A stretch of DNA of 64,000 nt from positions 9,238,001-9,302,000 of the forward strand of contig CM106586.1 in the NCBI GenBank assembly GCA_048013815.1. Reading direction: 5' to 3'. The DNA is from Setoptus koraiensis (Eukaryota > Arthropoda). Below, one piece after another: positions 1 to 9,277 of this stretch. The position numbers were made by a program, and so were the translations under genes. Every line of letters starts with the position of its first letter. The stretch's first letter is position 1. Below the pieces are notes generated by a model. The model did no database searches. It saw only the letters and a list, made by a program, of their open reading frames with translations, and was not told the origin of the DNA.

Positions 1-819
1 GACAAATTTAGAGCGGTGGCCCAGGCTTATGAGGTCTTGAAGGATGACGACACTCGTAAGGACTATAACGATATGATGGATGATCCAGAACACTATTACA
101 GGCATTATTATCGTTACTATCGCAGAGCATTCCCCAAGGTCGATGCAAGACTTGTTATTATTTGCACGATACTCGTCATCTCGGGCTTTCAATACTGGGT
201 TGGTCAATACAGGTATAACGAAGCTATCAACTATTTTGTTACCGTTCCTAAATACAGATTTAAAGCACAAGACATCGCCAGGCAGAAAGGGTTGTTGCCA
301 ATCAATGAGAAGCACTTCGCTGGGGACAGATCAGATAGAAAAGAAAAAGATAAGAAGAGTCGGCACCGATCTAAGGACGAGATTCGTGCAGCGGAAGAGT
401 CGGTGATACGTCAAATTATAGAGAACAATATGGATATTAGAGGGGGTTTCGCCAAGCCCGATATCAAAAGTATTCTACTGATTCAAATATTTCTATTACC
501 TTGGAGTTTATATCAATTTATCAGATGGTATGTCAGATGGATATGGCTGTTCGACATAATGAAGCAACCTTATGGCAGAGAAGAACAAATCTACCTTATT
601 TGTAAATATTTCAATATGAAGTTGGAACAACTAGAAACCACTGAGGATATCGAATCATTGTTGCGGCAGGAGTTATATGTTAAGGATAAATTCTTAAAGT
701 GGAAGCTTAAACGTGATGATGAGATGAAGGAAAAACTTTTAGAATCTTCCAACTACAAAAGAATGAAGAGGTATATGAAAAAAGGCGGCCCTGGCCAGAT
801 AACATTCTTGGATGATTAA
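1..819 (+). CDS. DNAJC25: DnaJ homolog subfamily C member 25, 3' part
   Basis: The reading frame is open from base 1 and stops at 819, so the gene is cut by the window edge. About 272 residues are visible. They begin inside the J domain (last helix, AQAYEVLKDDDTRKDY) and continue through the family's signature block with HYYRYYRR. Two hydrophobic stretches follow, near residues 50-70 and 155-175, and the tail ends in GPGQITFLDD. Order and sequence match metazoan DNAJC25, a multi-pass endomembrane J protein thought to recruit Hsp70. The HPD motif lies upstream of the window. No intron is seen in this part. BRF1 follows in the same orientation after about 790 bp. Confidence 0.93.
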   Translation, partial: DKFRAVAQAYEVLKDDDTRKDYNDMMDDPEHYYRHYYRYYRRAFPKVDARLVIICTILVISGFQYWVGQYRYNEAINYFVTVPKYRFKAQDIARQKGLLPINEKHFAGDRSDRKEKDKKSRHRSKDEIRAAEESVIRQIIENNMDIRGGFAKPDIKSILLIQIFLLPWSLYQFIRWYVRWIWLFDIMKQPYGREEQIYLICKYFNMKLEQLETTEDIESLLRQELYVKDKFLKWKLKRDDEMKEKLLESSNYKRMKRYMKKGGPGQITFLDD

Positions 820-1608
820 TTAGATTAAGAAACATAAATGAATTTGAATATTTAAATTGATTCAATGTTTATTTTACTATGATTAGACATCCCAATTAAA
901 TTAGGCATCATAAATTTTGAATTCAAATTGTTGCGGGCCTCATCAATGAATTGACTACCATTTAGATCTCAAGCCGAGTTTTTTGCTATGATATTGATCC
1001 CCCTTTTGTCGTTGACGTTGATTAATTGTAGAGGAACTCGATGGTTTTTTAACTAGTTATTGCGCACACGTTCGCTGCGGCCGTCGTGAGAAAATTTCAA
1101 AAATGGCGCATCTAAATGCATCTCGTTCACTCCAAAACTACAAATTCATCGGGGCCTGTCGTTTACATCAACAATTTATACAATATCTGTATCGTCGGTA
1201 TTCTAACGATACACTTACATGTATGAAATGTATATGAAAACCACAGTATTATTAGATCATCATAGATATTAAATAAATTTTGCGTTATTATCGGTGACTA
1301 CGATGATAATCATTACAATCTAACATCTAAATCACAAGTTCTCAATCGTCTTGAAACAATGTGATGCAAAAATTTAAAAGTCCCATCGAGTAATTATACA
1401 CCGGATAATCATATTGCACTTATACACTGATCCTATTGAACTGAATACCATTTATTATTTGACGATTTATGTTTTATCCTGAATTGCAATATATTTGAGT
1501 TGTTGTCCTATTGATCCAAAATGACATCAAGCTTCAACTAATACTAACAAAGGATTAACGGTATACATATAGTAATCAGAATTGAAAATTAACACTAATT
1601 TATTCGCA
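820..1608. other. Intergenic stretch between DNAJC25 and BRF1
   Basis: About 790 bp of AT-rich sequence with no convincing open frame on either strand. It should hold the DNAJC25 3' UTR and the BRF1 promoter and leader. No tRNA-like or repeat structure was seen. Confidence 0.6.
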
Positions 1609-3423
1609 ATGTTCGGCCAATCGTGTGCTTCTTGCAACTCTACAGACCTTGAGTCGGATCCGAGTAGAGGGGATACCTTTTGTACTAAATGTGGTGCAGT
1701 GCTAGAAGAAAATCTTATTGTTAGCGAGTTGCAATTTGAAGAGGGAAGCCATGGGGCAGCAAATCTTATTGGTAGAATGGTTTCCAGTGATGCCAACTAC
1801 AAGAGTTTATCATCTGGAACCTTCGGTAACAGTCTTGCAGTGAATAGCAGGGAATCACGAGAGATAACGCTAGCAAATGCAAAAGATAAGATCAAACGAC
1901 TAGGTCAAATACTGAGGCTCAATCAACATTGCATAGCCACTGCTTTCAATTTTTACAAAATGGCTTTATCGAGACGTCTGACTTATGGTCGTAAGCAGAA
2001 TAATGTATTTGCAGCTTGTCTATACATGACCTGTAGGGTAGAAGGCACTTCTCATATGCTCTTGGATCTAAGTGATGCGACTGCAGTCAATATTTTTGAG
2101 TTAGGAAAAACATATTTAAAATTATCCAACGCTTTATGTATAAATATACCACCTATAGATCCCTGTATATACATTGTTCGATTCTCCAATAGGTTGCATA
2201 AGCTCATTGGCACCGACACCGATAAGGTTAGAGATATAGAAATGACCGCCCTAAGGCTCGTCCAACGTATGAAACGCGATTGGATTCACACAGGAAGAAG
2301 ACCGTCCGGACTTTGCGGTGCAGCTCTATTAGTTGCCTGTCGTTTAAACAGTGTTCATTGCAATATAAGAGATATCATCAAAATAGTTCAAGTTTGTGAG
2401 ACTACTATTAGGAAGCGTCTCTCGGAATTCGGAGACACAGAGACGGGAAGATTGACTCTAGATGAATTCATGACCGTTGATCTAGAAGGGGAGGAGGACC
2501 CACCTTGCTTCAAGGAAGCGAGAAAAAAACATAAAATGATTCTGCAGAATCTCGACTCGCCTAACCAAATGGAAGAATTCCAGCAAGAGATAACGAAATT
2601 CCAGGAAATGATAGATGATAAACTAGAAGACATAAGATTGGAGAAACATAAGAGGTACAAATCTATGATGATACCTTCAGTCGTGAATGCTCCCAAAGTT
2701 TCCAAGAAAAACAAAAGAAAGACCCGAAACTCTAAAGATTCTCCCTCCGAGGATGAAGAAACTGAGATAGATGAAGCGAACATTGAAGTGCTGGAGGAAG
2801 TTATTGTTGGTAAAATAATAGAATCGGAAACAGCAAGTATAGTCAATAGAGTTCTAGATGGCAAAGATAGCAACGAAAATAACCTAACTGCCCTGGAGAG
2901 ATTAGACGCGATGAGGCCAACAGCAGAGAGTTTGCGTTTACCCGCAGCTGGACTAAATAATTTTGATGTTGCTGCGAACGCTTGTAGAGAGCTTTCAATA
3001 ATTAACTCAAGTGCTTTCCTAGATGACGAAATAGTTGACGAAGAGGAGCAAGGTGAACTGGATCTGACAGGCATATGTGACGACGAAATAGATTCTTACA
3101 TCCTCAACCCTGAAGAGAGGATCGCCAAAGAAGACCTTTGGAAAAATGTTCATGCCGAATATATAGAGGAAGAACGGTTGAAGGAAGAAAAGAGAAAAGA
3201 AGAGGAGGCCGAAAGGAGGAAAAAGGGTTACGACGCCGGACCACCAGTCAAGAAGAAGAGGACAGCCCGAAAGAAGGCACCAGTGGTTGCAATATCCGCT
3301 GGTGAAGCTATAGAGAAGATGTTACACGAGAAACGTATCTCCAGTAAGATAAACTATGAAGTATTGAAAAACTTGAATCCATCTAACACTACGATTGAGT
3401 CGATAGTTACAGATGTAGATTGA
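1609..3423 (+). CDS. BRF1: BRF1, TFIIB-related subunit of TFIIIB
   Basis: 604 residues in a single exon. The start is the ATG at 1609; the frame is open a little further 5' but has no other ATG. An N-terminal zinc ribbon uses Cys6, Cys9, Cys25 and Cys28. Two TFIIB-type cyclin folds follow (about residues 80-275), including GRRPSGLCGAALLVACR. The C-terminal half is acidic and charged and carries the BRF1-specific block (about 480-545, with LNPEERIAKEDLW and AEYIEEERLKEE), then AGEAIEKMLHEKRISSKINY, which is conserved in metazoan BRF1. In the family it recruits RNA polymerase III to tRNA and 5S genes together with TBP and BDP1. The lack of any intron is unusual for an animal BRF1 but fits the intron-poor neighbours. 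It converges on YIPF5. Confidence 0.95.
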   Translation: MFGQSCASCNSTDLESDPSRGDTFCTKCGAVLEENLIVSELQFEEGSHGAANLIGRMVSSDANYKSLSSGTFGNSLAVNSRESREITLANAKDKIKRLGQILRLNQHCIATAFNFYKMALSRRLTYGRKQNNVFAACLYMTCRVEGTSHMLLDLSDATAVNIFELGKTYLKLSNALCINIPPIDPCIYIVRFSNRLHKLIGTDTDKVRDIEMTALRLVQRMKRDWIHTGRRPSGLCGAALLVACRLNSVHCNIRDIIKIVQVCETTIRKRLSEFGDTETGRLTLDEFMTVDLEGEEDPPCFKEARKKHKMILQNLDSPNQMEEFQQEITKFQEMIDDKLEDIRLEKHKRYKSMMIPSVVNAPKVSKKNKRKTRNSKDSPSEDEETEIDEANIEVLEEVIVGKIIESETASIVNRVLDGKDSNENNLTALERLDAMRPTAESLRLPAAGLNNFDVAANACRELSIINSSAFLDDEIVDEEEQGELDLTGICDDEIDSYILNPEERIAKEDLWKNVHAEYIEEERLKEEKRKEEEAERRKKGYDAGPPVKKKRTARKKAPVVAISAGEAIEKMLHEKRISSKINYEVLKNLNPSNTTIESIVTDVD

Positions 3424-3469
3424 GATTCTAATCATTCGCACGTTTTTTTTTATTATTAGAATGAATCTA

Positions 3470-3475
3470 AATAAA
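3470..3475 (+). terminator. Poly(A) signal of BRF1
   Basis: AATAAA 47 bases after the BRF1 stop. It lies in the 146-bp gap shared with the convergent YIPF5 gene. Confidence 0.6.
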
Positions 3476-3569
3476 ATTTAAATGAACTATGAAAAAAATC
3501 TAAAACGCTTTGTCCTCGTTCTATCAGTTTATGCTTATGTGATGATTTATTGATAGTAATTATTTCGAA

Positions 3570-4235
3570 TCAGAATACAGTCATTAAGGCAAACACTGTA
3601 TAAAAGAGCATACATGGGAAGGCTATAAGGATTTTAGAATATGGATTCTCTACAGCTGTGGTGAATAAGTTCGAAGCACCGATGGCGCACCATAGTATTG
3701 CTAGCGCTGATATTGAATAACCTATGATGTGTATTTTAAGATCAATTACTACGGAAATAGCGGATAACATGACCATGGGTAATAAACAGTAACCTAAAAC
3801 ACTGACCGTGCAAAAGAATGATAGTTCTTTTCCCTCGTCTGTCATGAGACGAAGAACAATGTGGAACGTTAGGCATCCGATGGTGCCCAAACCGAAAGTG
3901 TAGCCGAAATGTATTTTTCCTGCAAATAGCAACAGTGTACCAAAAGCTAGTAAGAAGACGAGGGGTCCAGCTAGGTCAGTTTCATGGAGAATATTTCTAT
4001 GATCGTCGAGATTTTTGAATGATAGCACAGCCCATGTTTTCCGCATTATTTGGTCAAGATTGATACCTAATTCCTCCATGAGCGGTCTCTCATCTTCAAC
4101 GCCGGTATACCGAGAGGATTGCATGTTGGATCCCATGGGGTCCCATGTTTCTTCGTATAGTTCGGCTGCTTTTGGCATTCTATTGCTGTCATCGTAGCTG
4201 TAGTCGGACCCCAGACCCATATTGAGCACGGCCAT
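3570..4235 (-). CDS. YIPF5: YIPF5-type Yip1 domain protein
   Basis: 221 residues from the ATG at 4235, single exon. The Yip1 family signature MEELGIN-DQI-RKT is at about residues 53-68. DLAGPLVFLLAFG and AGKIHFGYTFG follow, and then five hydrophobic segments to the C terminus FALMTVF, as in YIPF5/YIPF7. The family acts in ER-to-Golgi vesicle traffic with Rab GTPases. The N-terminal region before the signature is shorter than in vertebrate YIPF5, and it resembles the start of the orphan protein encoded head-to-head at 4856 (see findings). A CAG just upstream of the ATG could be a splice acceptor, so an upstream noncoding or short coding exon is possible. Confidence 0.92.
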   Translation of the reverse strand: MAVLNMGLGSDYSYDDSNRMPKAAELYEETWDPMGSNMQSSRYTGVEDERPLMEELGINLDQIMRKTWAVLSFKNLDDHRNILHETDLAGPLVFLLAFGTLLLFAGKIHFGYTFGLGTIGCLTFHIVLRLMTDEGKELSFFCTVSVLGYCLLPMVMLSAISVVIDLKIHIIGYSISALAILWCAIGASNLFTTAVENPYSKILIAFPCMLFYTVFALMTVF

Positions 4236-4855
4236 GGTTAATTGTTTCACCTGATTTGATTGTTTAATAAATAATAAATGTTTTGTACAATAGCAACAAC
4301 GTAAATGTTAAATGGTTGGCCGATGATCGTTAGTTGTGACAACATCTGATGTAAAAATTCCAGTACAACAACGAAAAAATTTCGACAACAAGTTCCTTCG
4401 GAGCAGAAGTTGATGTGTTCGCATTCAGAGCAAACACAAAATATGGACACAGGCTGCTTTGCGGTGCATCCTGCAGCAGGACAGTGGCGCCACCCTCGAC
4501 ACAGTTGTCAGTAGTGCATTCGGAGGCAGGTAGGCAGCGTGTCGTTCAGCCAACATAACTGCTAGCAGTACTGGCGGGGGACCAAAGTGTTTTTGCCCCG
4601 TTATAAGCGGTGTTTCGATGAATCACCGAACGCGCGTTTTATTGCACAGAGAACACATTGCGAACACACACGAGGGAACAAAAATTATGAGCAGTCGCCG
4701 AATAACCACGGCCACTTTAAATATTGTAAACATTATAATCAACAACCAATTAACAGCCAGGATAACAGGTTAACAGTACCATTAACTAGTTGAATTGCCA
4801 GATCAGATTGGAACCCCGGGTTGATAAGCACGCGAATGAGGTAGCCGGCATATTA
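4236..4855. promoter_or_regulatory. Probable bidirectional promoter region
   Basis: 620 bp separate the start codons of two divergently transcribed genes (YIPF5 on minus, the 86-residue orphan on plus). Open frames here are short and unconvincing. A shared promoter is inferred from the head-to-head layout only; no TATA or initiator element was identified with confidence. Confidence 0.35.
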
Positions 4856-5116
4856 ATGGCAGAGACAACCACAACCACGGCGTCGGCCAACATGGATCTG
4901 GGAGCTGGCTACGATATCGAGGACAAGAGGGTGGCCAAGGCAGTTGAAATATTTGAAGAGACATTGGTGCCCTATATCAAGGATAGTCCGGCATTTGCCA
5001 AATCAAACATATTGACCATAAGCGGTTACGGCACAAATCTAGGACCACGGGGCCAGAAGCGCAAGGCGCACGCCGACGACGACGACACACCGTCTTCATC
5101 CCCCACTCAAGCCTAG
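4856..5116 (+). CDS. Orphan 86-residue protein, N terminus like neighbouring YIPF5
   Basis: The ATG at 4856 opens an 86-residue frame. It has a Thr-rich start (MAETTTTTAS), a central part NMDLGAGYDIEDKRVAKA then EIFEETLVPY, and a basic-acidic tail with QKRKAHADDDD, which resembles a nuclear localisation signal. I do not recognise a family. About 14 of 31 residues match the first part of the YIPF5-like protein encoded on the opposite strand (shared pattern NM-LG--Y then KA-E--EET--P). That suggests an inverted duplication or a shared short domain. No membrane segment is present, so it is not a complete Yip1 protein. GPHR starts about 370 bp downstream. Confidence 0.6.
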   Translation: MAETTTTTASANMDLGAGYDIEDKRVAKAVEIFEETLVPYIKDSPAFAKSNILTISGYGTNLGPRGQKRKAHADDDDTPSSSPTQA

Positions 5117-5488
5117 TGCTGCGCTGTGCGGCCTTCTCATGTTTTCATCACTGTTATTATTGCTATTATTTGTGATTATAATTATTGTTTGTTTGTGATA
5201 TATATCGCGAAAATAAGGTATTTAGATGTCTATTCCTCTATACTATTATCACACTAGATATACATACATATGTACATATACACACAAATATTGTAGACAT
5301 ATGTAGTTATTATTATCCATGTATTTATTATTATTATGGACACCAGCGTTGCACAACTGTTATTATATCCACTATTATTCCAGCCTCAGCCAATATTGTT
5401 GGCAATAGTAAAACAATAGTACAGCTACAAACATTAATCACAATTTTATTTATTAGCCAAACAATCTCTTGTTGTTCTTTCATCAATC
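5117..5488. other. AT-rich intergenic gap before GPHR
   Basis: 372 bp of very AT-rich sequence with TTATTATT and TATATACA-type runs. It is probably the 3' UTR of the orphan gene plus the GPHR leader. No gene was seen. Confidence 0.5.
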
Positions 5489-6942
5489 ATGTCCCTAGAG
5501 GATCTGCTCATCCTGGGCGCGTCTCAGATAATATTTCTCGTCTTCGGATGGTTCTTTTTCACAGAGCACCTATTCAGAGACTACGAGGTGCAACACAAAT
5601 TGATTCAGTTGATGTTCTCAACAATTTTATCTCTCTCTTGCACAATGTTCGAGTTAATCATCTTTGAGATTCTCGGAGTGCTCAGTTCGGACTCCAGAAA
5701 ACTATCTTGGACCATTACCATATACTCAATGCTATTCATGCTTATTTTTATCATACCATTCTATATTGGCTATTTTACTATAAGCAATAGCCGTCTAGTT
5801 GACAAGCCCATTGCCGTCAAGATGGTGTCCATTGTCATTTATATTATATTCATTTATATATTTATCACTACAGGAGACCCATTTCCCATCACCAGTCCCA
5901 AGCATGGAGTTTTTTCAATTGAGCAAGGACTAAGTCGCGTAGGCATCATTGGCGTCACACTTATTGGACTACTGTCGGGATTTGGTGCTGTTAACTATCC
6001 CTACACAAGCATGGCCTGCTTTATGAGGCCAATTAGTCAAATTGATCTGCTTCAACTGGAAAGAACTCTATCTCATACGTATGAAACAATCTTGAAGAAA
6101 AAAAAAGAAATCTTATATGAGGAACAGGCTAGATCAAACCAATCCGCTGGGTGGCTTTCAAGTTGGACATTTGGATCCAATGATCTCAATAAGCTCAAAT
6201 TAGATTGTGCAAACAATGAAGAATTATCGAGACAATTGTACTTGGAACTTGTTGATATGAGACAAATGGAGGAAAGAATCAGGTGGTCGAGGACGATCAA
6301 GGGGAAATATTTCAACTTCGCCGGTTATATATTTAGCGTCTATTGCATCTGCAAAATAATCATGTGCACCAATAATATATTATTTAATAGGGTTGTCAAG
6401 GTGGACATTGTCACAAGGGGTCTGCAAATTGCGGTCAATTACATTGGATTGGAAATAGAGGATGTTCAATCATGGTCCCAGCATATTTCATTCACTTTTG
6501 TGGGAATAATAGTTGTCACATCTATTCGCGGACTTTTGATCACTCTCACTAGGGTAAATATTGTCAAATTGATTAGATTCCAGATTCCACCATAGCTCAC
6601 TAATATTTAATAATTGATATATCATCTTATCTCACTTTCCATACAACTTGACAGTTTTTTCGTTGGATATCGAGTTCAAAGTCGTCTAATGTTATCGTTC
6701 TAGTACTCGCCGAGATCATGGGAATGTATTTTGTTTCGAGCGTCCTGTTAATGAGGATGAGTGTTCCATTGGAATACAGAAAAATTATAACAGAAGTTTT
6801 GGGTGATTTACAATTCCAATTTTATCATAAATGGTTTGATCTCATCTTTTTGGTGAGCTCGGTATTCAGCATATGTGGATTGTGGGTAGCGCACAAATCT
6901 GACAGGCCTAATGATGGCTACGAAAGACTTCACACCGATTAG
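5489..6942 (+). CDS. GPR89: Golgi pH regulator (GPHR/GPR89), two exons
   Basis: CDS join(5489..6553, 6655..6942), 450 residues. The 101-bp intron is GT-AG and phase 0. Splicing is supported because exon 2 continues the family sequence (ISSSKSSNVIVLVLAEIMG) exactly where the exon 1 frame would otherwise run into a stop. Human GPR89 is 455 residues. Visible landmarks are CTMFELIIFEILGVL (first half), GDPFPITSPKHG, LSGFGAVNYPYT, a charged cytosolic coiled region (about 195-265), FKGKYFNF-like GKYFNFAGY, and WSQHISFTFVGI. The family has about nine membrane helices and acts as an anion channel that acidifies Golgi lumen. Its 3' end was duplicated downstream (8724-9210). Confidence 0.95.
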
Positions 6943-7275
6943 TATCGAATTTCCAACTGTTATACGAATTTTTAGAAGAGCTTTCACTATAGCTATAATG
7001 AGATATAAAACTTTCAAGATACGTACATTTCATCAAGTTGAACTAAAGATATTGCTCTTAGCAGCAAGTTGTGATATACGATTAATAATAAATTCCACGC
7101 TGGGTGTATTTTTTAAAATTGACTTTTTTCTTATTATTTTATTATTACCAAACAATTGCGAGTTCAGTTGTCTCGTTGATGAATTAAGTAGAATGCCGAG
7201 TTAACTATTTTACACTATCAATATACAATCAATTTGAAATATTGTTATATTGCCTTCACCAGTTCGAGAATTTGC
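6777..7275 (+). repeat. Segmental duplication, copy A (GPHR 3' end and 3' flank)
   Basis: This block holds the last coding part of GPHR plus about 330 bp of 3' flank. It recurs at 8724-9210 in the same orientation with roughly nine in ten bases matching by eye and a few small indels. Copy A is functional because it holds the true GPHR stop codon. Confidence 0.85.
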
Positions 7276-7280
7276 CATGG

Positions 7281-7339
7281 AGAGAGCCGGATGGGAAGAT
7301 TATGGACCTTAAGGATTACTTTGATATTTTGTATTTGCC
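7281..7339 (+). pseudogene. Fragment of the NRF-6-like acyltransferase gene
   Basis: About 59 bp match bases 9482-9546 inside exon 1 of the intact NRF-6-like gene (residues about 69-90), with a few substitutions and a small deletion. The 271 bp that precede this part in the intact copy, including its start codon, are missing here. The fragment follows duplication copy A directly, so it is the truncated remnant of a second NRF-6-like gene. Confidence 0.75.
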
Positions 7340-7377
7340 ATGAACCATAATGATGGCGACATCACATTGAAATTTAG

Positions 7378-8139
7378 TCAGTCCTTAAGGAAGCTGAGTA
7401 ATATTGTCACACATTCTCGCCAAACTTTGGATCGCTTGTCTTGCACCTGCCACAACTGTTCCCATTTGTCCCATCGGAGCTCGTAATTGATTGGTTTCTC
7501 CGAAAGAATGGCATCTCTTGCTAAGCGAATAGACTCTTCAGTTTTATAGAGACTGTTTAACTCTTGTTGCAATTGAGTTAATCGTTTCTTTTTCAAAAGT
7601 TGCTGTCCATCTTTCGATGATGACGTTGCTAGGGATGAGTTAAGTGCACAATGATTGCCAGTATCGTTACAATTCTGTTTTCTACTCTGATTATTTGTCT
7701 GCTGTTCTATTGGTTTGTTTTTCGGACAACATTTGTTATTACCACCATTGTTAGTGGTGTTGTTTTTCGTTGAACAAACAACGTAACTGGTGCTGGGCGG
7801 AAATTCAACACCCAACATTCTGGCAAATGGTTTGTCTCTGCCGGTTGGATTGCGTATTTCGAAGTCTGTGTCCCAAAAGTTGGCGTGCATTATCTCCATT
7901 TCCCTTTGTAGCAGATTGGACCAGTGTGTCAATTCTGCTTTTCGTTCCGACTTGTTCAGGCATGTATTGTCCTTGTCCAAGCGGTCAAGTCTATTGTCAA
8001 TTTGGCGCCTTAGCTCTGATACTCTCCAGCTGCTTGAATGCCATTCGTAAAATTTGTCCTGTAGCTTCTTTTTGTTGTAAGCGGCCGGCATCTGCCCCCA
8101 TAAGTCGACAAAATCGTCCATGATATTCATTGAGCCCAT
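7378..8139 (-). CDS. Unknown coiled-coil protein inside the duplication
   Basis: An intronless frame of 253 residues from the ATG at 8139 (a second ATG, giving MDDFVDLWGQM, lies shortly after). The N-terminal part (about 1-110) is charged and helical, with many Trp and Leu and heptad-like spacing (WRVSELRRQIDNRLDRLDKD). The middle (about 125-175) is Asn/Thr/Lys-rich low complexity. The C-terminal part (about 180-253) is helical again (LQQELNSLYKTEESIRLARD). I do not recognise a family. Its length, the amino-acid quality of both ends and its intact frame favour a real gene. It sits between two copies of a duplicated block on the opposite strand, which suggests insertion or a retained unit of the duplication. 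Confidence 0.6.
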   Translation of the reverse strand: MGSMNIMDDFVDLWGQMPAAYNKKKLQDKFYEWHSSSWRVSELRRQIDNRLDRLDKDNTCLNKSERKAELTHWSNLLQREMEIMHANFWDTDFEIRNPTGRDKPFARMLGVEFPPSTSYVVCSTKNNTTNNGGNNKCCPKNKPIEQQTNNQSRKQNCNDTGNHCALNSSLATSSSKDGQQLLKKKRLTQLQQELNSLYKTEESIRLARDAILSEKPINYELRWDKWEQLWQVQDKRSKVWRECVTILLSFLKD

Positions 8140-8723
8140 GATGCAAATAGCGCAATTAAGACAGCTCAGTAGCAATCAATCATATTATTTGTCTCGTCGA
8201 TGACAAAGCACCGAGATGCTCAATTATCTCTGTGATGGAAGGGGAAAATAGGCTCCTATATCTGCGGAGAGATGATTGGTCTTGTCCAGTTTTGATGCGG
8301 GTTTCTCCTCTAGCCAACTGTTGATCCCGGAGACTCCATCGAATGTTGATGGCCAGCAACGATTCTGATTCCAAATAATTATGCTGATCGTTGTAGACTG
8401 TTGCTATTTGCGATTAATTAGTGGCCGTTATCGGTGGTCGCAAAATCACCAGTACAATGGTTTGGTCAACAGTGGTCAGCAAGTATGGGGGAAGAGATGA
8501 GCCCCATTTCTGGGGGCACAGTTGCGCTATATCATCTGTGTGTCTTGAATTTTTCCCCCGGTGTTCGCCAGGGGAATGCATTGAAGAAAGCACGTTTTCA
8601 AGAACGTTGTTGTTGCGCTTGCGCGTCGACAAACAGAAAGCCGTTGGCTGGTGCTTGAAAGGCGTTACTTTCAAACCTTCAAAAAATTGGTTTGCTTCTT
8701 CAGCCGCAAGGCGGATCAGAATC
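8140..8723. other. Gap upstream of the unknown minus-strand gene
   Basis: About 580 bp between the unknown gene and duplication copy B. It contains overlapping short frames on both strands (for example 8414-8674 minus, 8421-8753 plus) with no recognisable protein. It may hold the promoter and leader of the minus-strand gene. Confidence 0.4.
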
Positions 8724-9210
8724 CAGAAAAATTATAACAAAAGTTTTGGGTGATCTACAATTTTAATTTTATCACAAATGGCTTGATCTTATCCTTTTGG
8801 TGAGCTCGGTATTCAGCATATGCGGATTGTGGGTAGCGCACAAATCTGACAGGCCTAATGATGGCTACGAAAGACTTCACACCGATTAGTATCGAATTTC
8901 CAACTGATATACGAACTTTTAGAGAAGCTTTCACTATAACTACAATGAAATATAAAACTTTCAAGATACGTACATTTCATCAAGTTGAACTAAAGATATT
9001 GCACTTAGCAGCAAGTTGTGATATGCGATTGATAATAAATTCCACGCTGGGTGTATTTTTTAAATTGACTTTTTTTATTATTACCAAACAATTGCGAATT
9101 TAGTTGCCTCGTTGATGAATTAAGTAGAATGCCGAGTTAACTATTTTACACTATCAATATACAAACAATTTGAAATATTGTTATATTGCCACACTAGTTC
9201 AAGAATTTGC
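8724..9210 (+). pseudogene. Segmental duplication, copy B (GPHR 3' fragment)
   Basis: The copy of 6777-7275. It starts abruptly inside the last GPHR exon (RKIIT-VLGD-LQF), has an in-frame stop at the position of a Gln codon in the intact gene, and continues into the former 3' flank. No upstream GPHR exons precede it, so it cannot encode GPHR. High similarity to copy A suggests a fairly recent event. Confidence 0.85.
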
Positions 9211-9277
9211 GTTAATCGTTCTCACGATCTAAGCAAATCCTATTTCCGGTCAAAAGTTATTACTTGTATTAATAAGA

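Noticed and set aside
2388-3074. 228-codon antisense frame inside BRF1
   Set aside because: Ser-rich mirror of an acidic/Lys-rich coding region; a shadow of the real gene.
6808-7017. 69-codon minus frame conserved in both duplication copies (also 8755-8964)
   Set aside because: Its conservation is explained by the recent duplication, and it is antisense to the GPHR end.
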